From positions 1 through 27,058 of IMG/VR virus record IMGVR_UViG_3300044715_000159: 27,058 nt of DNA. One strand, 5' to 3'. Both the position numbers and the translations under genes were made by a program. Below the pieces are notes generated by a model. That model ran no database searches, was not told the origin of the DNA, and saw only the letters and a list, made by a program, of their open reading frames with translations. The stretch's first letter is position 1; each line of letters begins with the position of its first letter. This DNA is from a virus. This document shows positions 17,301-23,233 of the stretch, piece by piece.

Positions 17301-20300
17301 TTCTTTTCTTTGCAAGCATAAATGTATTTAGGAGGCGGGAATCGTACTGGGCAGTTCCAGTCTTCATCTTTAGGGCTCCTTCTCTACCACCAATACCTAG
17401 AGATTCTGTAGGAACAATATGAGACAGTTCTGGTCTTAAGAAGTATCTAACCTTATCTGGAGTAAAGCCAGCAGCAAGCATAGCCTTTCCTGTTTTAGTT
17501 TTAAGGGGATCTCCAACTCTTGCATTAAATTCTGCTTTTTGTGCATCAGCAATAGATCTTACAATTGGAGAAAGTGTTGCGCTTCCTCCTCCAGCAGTTT
17601 TTCCAGTAGACTTTAGATCTGTTTTAAAGTGATCTACTCCAGCAAATCTTCCAGTAAACCCTCCACCAGCAACAAAAGAGTCTCCTCTTTTTGTTACTCC
17701 CATTCTATAAAGCATATTGTCTATAACTTGCTGAGATGATCTTGCGTATCTTGCTCTTCCGTCAGGATCTGACTTAAACTTTTCGTAGTCATCTTTATGA
17801 ACGTATTTTATTTCATCCCCAACTTTTACTGGAACCATTTTTGATATTTCATCTAAGAAGGCTGTCTGTCTTGGAGTATTAAAAGATTGTTCTTTCCCTG
17901 ATGGAGGAACTACTGCCTTGCCACCAGACCATGCTGCTTCAACAATTGCTCTTCTTTGTGGATCAAGTGTTCCTAACTTACTTGCAAACTCACTTTGTGC
18001 AGAAGCCTTAAGATCATTGACTAGTCTAGAGGCTTGTTCTCCTGCAGGAACATTATATTTTGCAAGTTGTTTTTCTAATAAAGATTTTGGAGCATCAGGG
18101 TCAATTCCCTCTATTGCCTTTACAACCCCATCTCCTGCTTTTGTATGCATTGGATGAAGTTTAGACCAATCTGTGGTTGCTCCAGCCTTAAGTCTTTTTA
18201 GCATATCTCCATATACAATTTGCTCTGCTGGATCCAAATTAAAAGACTTAAGAACTTTTTCTAGTCTTGGAATAGATCTATTAATTTCTTCTTTAATCGC
18301 AGCATCATATTGTGCTGGAGTCATTTTTGCAGCAATTCCTGACGTTGCTTGTGCAAAGAATTTCTTTGCTCCGCCCTTTATACCAAGCAAGTTAATGACT
18401 GCCTGTTGTTCCATGCTTGGCATTGCCTTAGAAAAATCTCTAAATCCAGATGCTCTATCAAATACTCCAGCAGTTCCAACATCTGCTAAAACATTGCCAG
18501 ATAGGTTTGGCTGTTGCAAGTCTTTGTCTCCTCTTAGTGTTGAGGCAACTAGTTGTTTAACCATGTCGGACTTTGAAAACTTTCCATCCATTTTTGCAAT
18601 TCTTGGATCATAAGGAGATTCAATAACTATAAATTTTCTTTGTCCTGTTGGATCTGTTGGATCAATCATTGTTTTAATTGTTTGTTTTGGTGCTACAAGT
18701 CCATGTACTTCTCTGGCAATCTGAGTAGCACGTACTTCTGCTAAGGCAGTCTTATCATCTATTGTTGGTTTTACTACTACAATTTGTCCATTAGGCTTTC
18801 TGTATACCCCGCCAACTCCACGAGCAGGAAAACTTCTGCCAGAAAATGATTGAAGCATCGTTCCAAAGTTTGTTGGAGGAACAGATCCAAACCTTCCAGC
18901 AAGGACCTGACTTGAGATCTTATCTAAAATTTGTCTAGACTGTGATGTCTCTGCTGCGCTTTTTGGCATTCCAATAAATGTTGGACCTGACTTCTTTTCT
19001 GGATGAGGCTCATTGTATCCTTGTCTTGCATCATCTCTTCTTCTATATTTTGCTTGCTGAGCATCTCTAACTGCTGCTGGCCCTGCAGATAAAGGAATAC
19101 CCCTGCCTGGTCCACCTGGAAGCCTTCCAGCCATGAATCCTGGAACTTTATCTTGGAACATTGCTGTAATTAAACCTCTATATTTGTCAGTAGTCTCTGT
19201 AGGTATAACTGCTTCTCCTGGAGAAAGCATTGCAGGGACAACATCTCCCGCACCCTTTGGACCTGGTACAGATATAATTCCTTCTTTATACTTTTTTGTT
19301 GGTGGTAATTTACTTACCGCTCTTTTTGCTCCACCCATTCCTCCAGCAAATAGCGCTGGGTTTTGTGATGCCATTGCTCTCATCTGTGTGCTTAAAGAGT
19401 TATATGATGAAGCAAGTGCATTAACAGATGTTTTTTCAACATTAAATACTTCTATCAACTTTGTGTGTGTTTGGTGAAGTTGTTGAGAAGATGCAGCATT
19501 TTCAATCTGCTCTTGAGTCATGTAGTTAAATCCTGCACCCATGACATTTGTTTGTCCGTTTAGTTTTGCTATTCCTCCACGAAGCATTGCAAAGAATTTA
19601 ATAACATTTGCTACTCCATTTGCAAGCAAGCCAAATGTCATAAGGAGGACAGGACCAAGACCTGCAACTACTGCAACTATTGTGGCAACAACTTTTTTAG
19701 TTTGATCGCTAAGGCCATTAAACTTTTCAAAAAGATTTCCAAAAAATTTAACTACTGGAGTTAGTGCCTCAAGAAATGCTTTTCCTAAAGGCATAATCTC
19801 TTGTTTAAACTGCTCTATGGCTGCTTGGAATTTAGCACCAGTTGAGTCTTCTATCTTCTTCATTTCTCTTTCGGACAAAATTGCTAATTCTTCTATCGAT
19901 GCTCCTGCTAACTGAAATGCTCTTGATGCCTGAGATCCATCCTTAGTTACATTTTGAAACAATGTTGACAGACGTGAAAATTGAAACTTTCCAAACATTT
20001 GTTCAATTGCTCTTGCACGATTTAATGGGTCAAGTTCATCTAACGCTCTTGCAAATCCAACTACAGTTCCTTTTATATCTCCCTTATTTGCTTCAACAAG
20101 TCCTTTAATATTAATTCCCAAATCGCCCATGAACTTTGCTGCTTTGTCAGATGGATTAATTAAAGATGCAAGTCCAGACTTAAGTGCGTTAGCACCTTCT
20201 GATGCATTAATTCCACCTTCCTTCATTGCTGTAAGGAAGAAGGCTAGGTCTTCAACAGATCCACCAAGTTGCTTAACGACTGGTGCTGCTTTTGGAATTG

Positions 20301-21345
20301 CAATAGTTAAATCTTCAATAGACAAAAGTGTTTGGTTTTCTACTGCGTTAAGAAAATCAATTTTCTTTGCAAGGTCTTCACTAGAAATTCCAAATGCACT
20401 TTGTAGAGATATCGTTGTTTCAAGTGCCTGCTGCTGTTCTATTTGACCAAGGACTGCTAACTTTGTTGCAGTTTCAACTTGAGCAGTAAGATCGCTACCT
20501 GTAAAACCTGCTGCTGCAGCGGTTGCAGCCATGTTCATTGTATCTTTTACTGCTACGCCATATTTTGTATATTCGGTCCCTAGCCTTCTTATGTTCTGTA
20601 CTGCTGCTTCGACTTCAGCATCATTTGTAAAAGCGTCTCCATACACACGACGAAACTTTACAATCTCAGTATCTAATTCTTTAAAGGCTTTCGCTGCTGC
20701 TGAGCCAAATAAGGCCAAAGGCATTGTCAAACCAACCATCAACTGACGGCCTGCCCACTGAGTATTTTTACCAAAGTTAAGGAGTTGTGTAGATCCCTGC
20801 TTTAGTAGTTGATTAAGGAACTGTTGCCTCTGTGCAGCATATTGAATTCTTGTTCCAAGTTCTGTAAATTTACCACTAGCCATTTGAAGGCTTTTGGGCA
20901 TAATTCTAATTGCATCCATAAATCCAGCATTGGATTTGTTCATTTGGATGTACTGTGCTTGTAATGCCTTTACTCTATCTCTACGTGCACGGTTTATAAT
21001 TTCTCGCTCTTGTGCAAAAGCCTTACCCATAACACGGGTATTAGCAGTTGCTGCTGCCATGGTGTATCTGTAGTACTCACGAAGTGATAGTTTATTTTTT
21101 TCTAAAGCAGATGTAAAGGCTAGTGTGCTTCCTGCAACCTTAACTTGGCTTGCAGAAAATTTTCCTGTAGCACCAACAGACTGGATGAGTTGGGCATTTA
21201 AACCCTTTTGAGCATTTGCAGCAGCCAGGTTGCCCTCAGCAAGTGTTTGATGAAACTTACTGAGGCCTGCCTGAAGTGATCGAAGTTGTGCAAGAGCGGC
21301 AGCCGTATTAAAATTAATATTTATATTAGAGTTTACATCTGCCAA
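11326..21345 (-). CDS. Giant tail tape measure protein with embedded kinase-like segment
   Basis: This 3,339-residue protein should set tail length and help in DNA ejection. Visible in order: an N-terminal helical region (1-195); a TP901-type tape-measure core (about 200-480); a hydrophobic membrane-like stretch (about 548-590, VVATIVAVVAGLGPVLLM); a motif DVVPAMLSPGEAVIP (about 695-712); a protein-kinase-like region (about 835-1075); a possible HNH-like ELSHIVP segment (about 1306-1355); an Ala/Lys/Gln/Arg-rich coiled coil (about 1560-1655); a second hydrophobic Gly/Ala/Met stretch (about 1660-1728); more coiled coil (about 2680-2900); Ala-rich repeats (about 3090-3190); and a second copy of the SPGE-type motif (TVPGMLTPGEFVMS, about 3255). 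It starts at TTG 21345 (ADVNSNINI), with AGAGGTG eight bases upstream; no nearby ATG fits. At about 0.15 nm per residue the upper bound on tail length is near 500 nm, less if the inserts are globular. Confidence 0.95.
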   Translation of the reverse strand: MADVNSNININFNTAAALAQLRSLQAGLSKFHQTLAEGNLAAANAQKGLNAQLIQSVGATGKFSASQVKVAGSTLAFTSALEKNKLSLREYYRYTMAAATANTRVMGKAFAQEREIINRARRDRVKALQAQYIQMNKSNAGFMDAIRIMPKSLQMASGKFTELGTRIQYAAQRQQFLNQLLKQGSTQLLNFGKNTQWAGRQLMVGLTMPLALFGSAAAKAFKELDTEIVKFRRVYGDAFTNDAEVEAAVQNIRRLGTEYTKYGVAVKDTMNMAATAAAAGFTGSDLTAQVETATKLAVLGQIEQQQALETTISLQSAFGISSEDLAKKIDFLNAVENQTLLSIEDLTIAIPKAAPVVKQLGGSVEDLAFFLTAMKEGGINASEGANALKSGLASLINPSDKAAKFMGDLGINIKGLVEANKGDIKGTVVGFARALDELDPLNRARAIEQMFGKFQFSRLSTLFQNVTKDGSQASRAFQLAGASIEELAILSEREMKKIEDSTGAKFQAAIEQFKQEIMPLGKAFLEALTPVVKFFGNLFEKFNGLSDQTKKVVATIVAVVAGLGPVLLMTFGLLANGVANVIKFFAMLRGGIAKLNGQTNVMGAGFNYMTQEQIENAASSQQLHQTHTKLIEVFNVEKTSVNALASSYNSLSTQMRAMASQNPALFAGGMGGAKRAVSKLPPTKKYKEGIISVPGPKGAGDVVPAMLSPGEAVIPTETTDKYRGLITAMFQDKVPGFMAGRLPGGPGRGIPLSAGPAAVRDAQQAKYRRRDDARQGYNEPHPEKKSGPTFIGMPKSAAETSQSRQILDKISSQVLAGRFGSVPPTNFGTMLQSFSGRSFPARGVGGVYRKPNGQIVVVKPTIDDKTALAEVRATQIAREVHGLVAPKQTIKTMIDPTDPTGQRKFIVIESPYDPRIAKMDGKFSKSDMVKQLVASTLRGDKDLQQPNLSGNVLADVGTAGVFDRASGFRDFSKAMPSMEQQAVINLLGIKGGAKKFFAQATSGIAAKMTPAQYDAAIKEEINRSIPRLEKVLKSFNLDPAEQIVYGDMLKRLKAGATTDWSKLHPMHTKAGDGVVKAIEGIDPDAPKSLLEKQLAKYNVPAGEQASRLVNDLKASAQSEFASKLGTLDPQRRAIVEAAWSGGKAVVPPSGKEQSFNTPRQTAFLDEISKMVPVKVGDEIKYVHKDDYEKFKSDPDGRARYARSSQQVIDNMLYRMGVTKRGDSFVAGGGFTGRFAGVDHFKTDLKSTGKTAGGGSATLSPIVRSIADAQKAEFNARVGDPLKTKTGKAMLAAGFTPDKVRYFLRPELSHIVPTESLGIGGREGALKMKTGTAQYDSRLLNTFMLAKKRSSNILDWNGPKNPLRLTDAQTQEYKKAADFMARGLHPSTKEERALVAKAAELDQRVFKFKKDGGSVSAKLLPKDIRLSQALSTVLGDKAFVPSKIMNLAATDPSQVLVKPGEYKLDKNTGTLTKLTTANTGPKPPGTVPSTNNQSDRRLSSEGPGQTTLTKTQAARIATARGLRVIPGRDKGDPGLRNPTVKQGQLATELRAKGFSQSEIDRTLRRFAERELKAKQATAIAAEKAARAEAARQKEQAGIQKRQTEAARKAFVESERRAQLNAAQARTYDAAVKEDQQRTIKAQKQTQREQSKQNRVARAEKVGRMSGGASMALGTAGMGLMMAGQQTAGMAAMGASAVAGMAPMLAGMSKFGLAATAVAVVGGGLYLLNEAAKKAAAGQSKYVDQITATTEKMSAIGQLSGKVGASELYARKRKEGSDNRFTEGFDRGKEQYGETFLSNEVGKTVFEGFKKSLTEGGIDSAKQIAIQLAAYVSDGVMTAEQANSVASQIGIELGNSTLTTQISGNLLELIGPEGQNLVKDPLNVRLNIVREQSKLNADVEENLMKNIKDEYLTFNPLKFFSPTFGESEGEKASAQYAALNVQNLEAVKAQEDSLSKLYDTQVASLLKQKEATSDKAKQKKIDEDILALETKKKDELVELRKETKGILDKQVGTYSKLKKAPDDYYKKAFMGSLDTQVTTKYEGNPYAQSFLDTAKDNLQSEELEVKIKTFVAYEGASPEAGTTLIKLFGEGKDNEAQLDATLDLLTTQDSGETISLLNSLSVLNSKKNAKRIFVDIVNMDPKTRADTIDAIGLVEKMAGKEINIQTFFSSEDENGKEIDPKAKLVALTKSLQAIDKVKGPITKNLLIETEEIGGVSLAGLIPLWDQWKDEPESTKRTIIAEYITIEKTITQGDIDTQRNKNLAASGGSETMRNYYDSEAGQAALRAQVAKERLMQSVNADIAARKALGLGDEDGSGAKKVDPYESLLQRLKNVRNAAINAAGGINELNKALAAGNNKSVQNKFEGIEQQLNKKKYNAQFIDFVMGQDPEEQKKYLTTAGPKIKKGKNKGRIVNPYNKKKFLPEGTKTGDVVLSTLGKTYNKYFDAAVVGEFNAGAQKSLDLLNRQDVVRRKLLAAGYDAASIENILQDEYTTSAIATGKITQEELNINAELTKQLTNREKINNMISRGTAAIQEQKDRQRIPDVAKFLKGQGVSNDSLRSIIGDPDQLSEAIAAMDEYATGGEKAAAALEEIVAGLKAIQANSDIKVAIQFATSTVASQIQQGYESAKKIMDSKRTIYNNLSLEKLGSATSAYVGKDKPDQQVGSIAKATVDKRYADTKTEIPTVGANQTIKSIQADRATKAKSISLSSANLQSAQNARAAVESQISNAENSLQDAEARANEGVDNAIKAVQNVIKGYQNQINGIEKVIKGKEKEIKDKFTDKIEALNEENQMYSNDLAIMDKAAEDINEKYDKQVEALQKVNELNQQIVESQGQQLSLADALTSGDIAAAARAAQEMRASSAAAQGDAMMQGLENSRTNELDSQKGPESGKTRKEISQRQFDISQQIYKLETDPARKLIEKEILDLREEILGVQESIALKEEEINKIEEGRAAVVAKAVESQKATLQALKDSLVPLDAAVASHQGILDKLEKDDALLAAQEGYLTAIAEEAVAIDDTTGMTLDKWEETVDKVMSIEEMAIEYAKATEAAAKAVDAANTSWGQILDKINAIPKSVETEHLVKEIRTVTTVFDNTASDAAAADANAKTAAANAAAKTAKENAEKIAAALRKLTSGQKLTPEERALLAMGADANSDEADAQAKAIADKKAADAKAAAEAKAAAEAAAKAGMYDPDNASHKGSKEQGLALYPWIKTLGAAADATLRGYGYWAKGGIVAPGRTARGVGARKFAARNLARGTDTVPGMLTPGEFVMSKYAVDTHGINTMTAMNNGKSVGGAVYNNTYTLTVNAKTDANPNEIAQAVMSTIRQVDDRRIKGVSLNAR
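11797..11850 (-). repeat. Ala-codon repeat in the tape measure gene
   Basis: The ten-base unit GCTGCAGCCT (plus-strand reading) occurs at 11798, 11810 and 11828, spaced 12 and 18 bases apart, so all copies keep the reading frame. On the coding strand it encodes an Ala/Lys helix (AAADAKAAAEAKAAAEAAAK). A related Ala-rich stretch is near 12000-12065. This looks like in-frame helical repeat expansion and not a mobile or regulatory repeat. Confidence 0.6.
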
Positions 21346-21366
21346 TTCTTAAACACCTCTTTTATT

Positions 21367-21693
21367 TTATTTTGTTAACGAAGTTAATACTGCGCTTGCA
21401 TCGGAGTTTTGAACACCTGATGCTGCGTCAATAATTTCGTAAACTGTAGGAAGGTCTAGAAGTTCTTCTAGTGCTTCCTTGCTCTCTGCCAATTCTGGCT
21501 TGAACTGTTTCATTGCAATTAGAGCACATTCAATAAGAATGTCCATTGATTTATCGTTGTCATCAGATACCGAAGAAAGAAGTGAGAACTTAGCCATAAA
21601 TGGTCTAAGCAGAGATAACTTAAGCGGTCTTACTGCAACTTCTGTTCCGTCTATTAGTGTGATTGTCTTCTTGTTTAAAGGCTTGTCAGCCAT
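21367..21693 (-). CDS. Short tail assembly chaperone (paralogue of the next gene upstream)
   Basis: This 108-residue protein aligns over most of its length with the N-terminal half of the 225-residue chaperone encoded just upstream. Shared patterns are I-x-L-x-D-G-T-E, then P-L-K, L-x-x-F, C-A-x-I-x-M-x-Q, and D-x-P-T-x-Y. Tail assembly chaperones coat the tape measure before tube polymerisation; position directly before the tape measure fits. It corresponds to the short (G-type) form only and has no T-type extension: its stop lies 21 bases before the tape measure start. The ATG at 21693 has an excellent Shine-Dalgarno (AAGGAGGA) and its own extended -10 promoter. It probably arose by duplication. 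Confidence 0.85.
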   Translation of the reverse strand: MADKPLNKKTITLIDGTEVAVRPLKLSLLRPFMAKFSLLSSVSDDNDKSMDILIECALIAMKQFKPELAESKEALEELLDLPTVYEIIDAASGVQNSDASAVLTSLTK

Positions 21694-21718
21694 AGTTCCT
21701 CCTTATAAGGTTTAGTCA

Positions 21719-21727
21719 ATTATACCA
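21719..21727 (-). promoter_or_regulatory. Extended -10 promoter before the short chaperone
   Basis: The minus strand reads TGGTATAAT here, 25 bases before the ATG at 21693. Transcription would start about 18 bases before the gene and include the AAGGAGGA ribosome-binding site. It lies in the 57-base gap between the two chaperone genes and would drive the short chaperone and the tape measure. No -35 match is obvious, as expected for extended -10 promoters. Confidence 0.6.
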
Positions 21728-21750
21728 TAGCACAGGCTTATTTTTTAGTA

Positions 21751-22428
21751 TTAATATGACTCGTAATCAATGCCCATGCCAATTCCAAACCCAGCCTTTT
21801 GTGCATTTACTCCCTGTAATGCAAGAATATCGTTACTGCCATCTGCAGTCCCTTTGCTAAAGACTCTAGCCTTCATATCTTCCCAAGCGTTTTCTTTACC
21901 ACTAGCCTTATCTAAATCAACACCCTGCATGGCAGCCAAAAACTTTTTCTGACCATAGTCCAGATCTCTTTTTACTTTAAGAGTTGCTACTATCTCTGGC
22001 ATTGACATTGAAGATTCTAGTTCATCATAGTCTTTCCAAATCCCCAGCAAAAATACCTCAGCCTCTAACTCTGCTAAATCTAACTCATCCCAAGTAGAAC
22101 CGCTTTCTTTTGCTTGCTTTTTTACTGGCTCTTCAGATTTTTCATTTATTTTAATTCCAGCCGAGTAGTCTAATAGTTTATAGATTGTTGGCATGTCAAT
22201 ATTGTCTTCTAACTGCTCTTGAGTTTTTATGCTTGGATAGTATTGCCTCATGGTTATTGTTGCACACTTAGACAAATAGTTAATTGCCTCATCATCATTT
22301 TTTGATGTTTTTACATTTTCAAATTCTTCTAAAAACAACTTTAAATATTTTATTTTTAATGGGGTGATATACAACTCTGTTCCATCAAAGAGTTCAATTA
22401 TCGAGGTCTTGTATATTTCTGTAGGCAC
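21751..22428 (-). CDS. Long tail assembly chaperone (G-T type) with internal slippery site
   Basis: This 225-residue protein joins a G-type domain (about residues 5-100) and a T-type domain (about 115-225: DLAELEAEVFLLGIWKDYD, later RDLDYGQKKFLAAMQGVDLD and NAQKAGFGIGMG) in one frame. In most siphophages the T part is added by -1 frameshifting; here the long form is the zero frame. An A AAA AAG heptamer lies at the domain junction (22123-22117). I chose the GTG at 22428, because a -10 box sits six bases before it and the possible TTG at 22458 lies inside the terminator hairpin. No Shine-Dalgarno is present at either start. The product should bind the tape measure during tail assembly. Confidence 0.85.
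   Translation of the reverse strand: MPTEIYKTSIIELFDGTELYITPLKIKYLKLFLEEFENVKTSKNDDEAINYLSKCATITMRQYYPSIKTQEQLEDNIDMPTIYKLLDYSAGIKINEKSEEPVKKQAKESGSTWDELDLAELEAEVFLLGIWKDYDELESSMSMPEIVATLKVKRDLDYGQKKFLAAMQGVDLDKASGKENAWEDMKARVFSKGTADGSNDILALQGVNAQKAGFGIGMGIDYESY
22117..22123 (-). promoter_or_regulatory. Candidate -1 ribosomal frameshift site (A AAA AAG)
   Basis: The coding strand reads GTA AAA AAG at the junction between the two chaperone domains, which gives the dnaX-type heptamer A AAA AAG in the correct phase. After a -1 slip the ribosome would read GCA AGC AAA and so on, and meet TGA at 22087-22085 after ten codons. This would release a G-like short product. No strong downstream hairpin is obvious (only a four-base CAAG/CTTG pairing), so efficiency is unclear. 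Confidence 0.4.
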
Positions 22429-22443
22429 TATATAAGTATACCA
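22429..22443 (-). promoter_or_regulatory. Extended -10 promoter giving a leaderless chaperone transcript
   Basis: The minus strand reads TGGTATACT, then TATATA, then the GTG at 22428. The six-base gap places the predicted transcription start on the G of GTG. It follows immediately after the terminator of the major tail protein gene. There is no Shine-Dalgarno. The 18-base pattern nearly repeats the one at 4191-4205. Confidence 0.55.
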
Positions 22444-22450
22444 AACAGAA

Positions 22451-22476
22451 AGGCCCAACCCCGAAGGATTGAGCCT
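22451..22476 (-). terminator. Hairpin terminator with UUCG loop after the major tail protein
   Basis: The minus strand forms an 11-base stem, AGGCTCAATCC paired with GGGTTGGGCCT, closed by a TTCG tetraloop and with only G-U wobbles as imperfections. It is followed by TTCTGTTTGG, a moderate U-rich tail. It starts 18 bases after the end of the major tail protein gene and should reduce transcription from the abundant tube gene into the chaperone genes. Confidence 0.85.
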
Positions 22477-22494
22477 CTCGTATATTAAGTTGTA

Positions 22495-23166
22495 TTATGC
22501 TTCTAGGGAACGATCTACGATCTTTCCGTATGATGCATTGTCGTTTGGAAGAAGACGGAATGAAACTTCAAACATTGAAGCCTCGTCACGCTTTGCTGAT
22601 ACTGTTACGCTCTCGATTGAGAGTGCACGGTATGCAACATAGATTCTTTCCTTTGGCTCTAGAGAAGAACCAGAACCTGGTCCTACTGCTACGAGTCCAC
22701 GCTCTAGTGGAACGTCACCAATATCACCAGCAGACATCTTAATTGATGTTGCTCCTGATGCTGTTACTGGGTCCTGGTTATCTGCAATTGCAACCAAAAG
22801 ATTTTCTAGTGTTGCTTCTGCGAATGCAGTGTTTAGATTAACTGTCATACCTTGCTTGAATAAACGAGCAACGTCGAGAAGTTGATCTACTGCTACTTCA
22901 CCAAAATCAGGTTGGAATGCGAGTTCCAAACCATTTGATGTATATCCTACGTTTGTGAACTTCTCTGCCCAGTTTGGTGTTCCACCATCTGTTGAGAGTG
23001 TGTCCTTGTAAGATGTTGCGGATCCTGCAAAACTTGGAAGATCTGTCGCTGCTTCAGCGTCAGTGATCGCTCCGTCTGATGTGTATCCGATTGGACCTGC
23101 ATTATGTGTAAAAAGTGCTGCTGCACCCACGATAATGTTACTACTTGAACCACGGCTATATGCCAT
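22495..23166 (-). CDS. Major tail (tube) protein
   Basis: This 223-residue protein should polymerise into the tail tube. Gene order (after the tail terminator, before chaperones and tape measure), size, a private promoter and a terminator all match an abundant tube protein. The N-terminus has a Ser/Gly/Ala-rich arm (AYSRGSSSNIIVGAAALF), and a long beta-rich core contains TSNGLELAFQPDFGEVAVDQ. The C-terminal region is YVAYRALSIESVTVSAKRDE. I start it at the ATG at 23166, supported by GAGGTGAG; a TTG at 23217 in the same frame would add a leader overlapping the promoter and is unlikely. No additional Ig-like domain is fused at the C-terminus. Confidence 0.88.
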   Translation of the reverse strand: MAYSRGSSSNIIVGAAALFTHNAGPIGYTSDGAITDAEAATDLPSFAGSATSYKDTLSTDGGTPNWAEKFTNVGYTSNGLELAFQPDFGEVAVDQLLDVARLFKQGMTVNLNTAFAEATLENLLVAIADNQDPVTASGATSIKMSAGDIGDVPLERGLVAVGPGSGSSLEPKERIYVAYRALSIESVTVSAKRDEASMFEVSFRLLPNDNASYGKIVDRSLEA

Positions 23167-23216
23167 ATATCTCACCTCTTTCATTTTTATTAAAAGGGGG
23201 TTGTTTCCTCGCTCCA

Positions 23217-23222
23217 ATTATA
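23217..23222 (-). promoter_or_regulatory. Candidate promoter (TATAAT) for the major tail protein
   Basis: A perfect TATAAT lies 50 bases before the ATG at 23166, in the only sizeable gap between the tail terminator and tail tube genes. The preceding bases are TAG, so it lacks the TG of the other extended -10 boxes, and no -35 box is clear. The leader would be about 43 bases and contain the GAGGTGAG site. High expression of the tube protein fits. Confidence 0.5.
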
Positions 23223-23233
23223 CTACCCGTTTA

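Noticed and set aside
18173-18613. Plus-strand open frame of 146 codons opposite the tape measure
   Set aside because: It is antisense to the kinase-like region, has no start signal and its composition mirrors the coding strand. All plus-strand frames in the window are of this kind.
22429-22458. TTG start for the long chaperone
   Set aside because: It lies within the terminator hairpin and has no Shine-Dalgarno. The GTG at 22428 is at leaderless distance from a TGGTATACT box and begins just before the conserved domain.
23167-23217. N-terminal extension of the major tail protein starting at TTG
   Set aside because: It would overlap the TATAAT promoter, has a poor start context, and the ATG at 23166 has GAGGTGAG at the correct distance.
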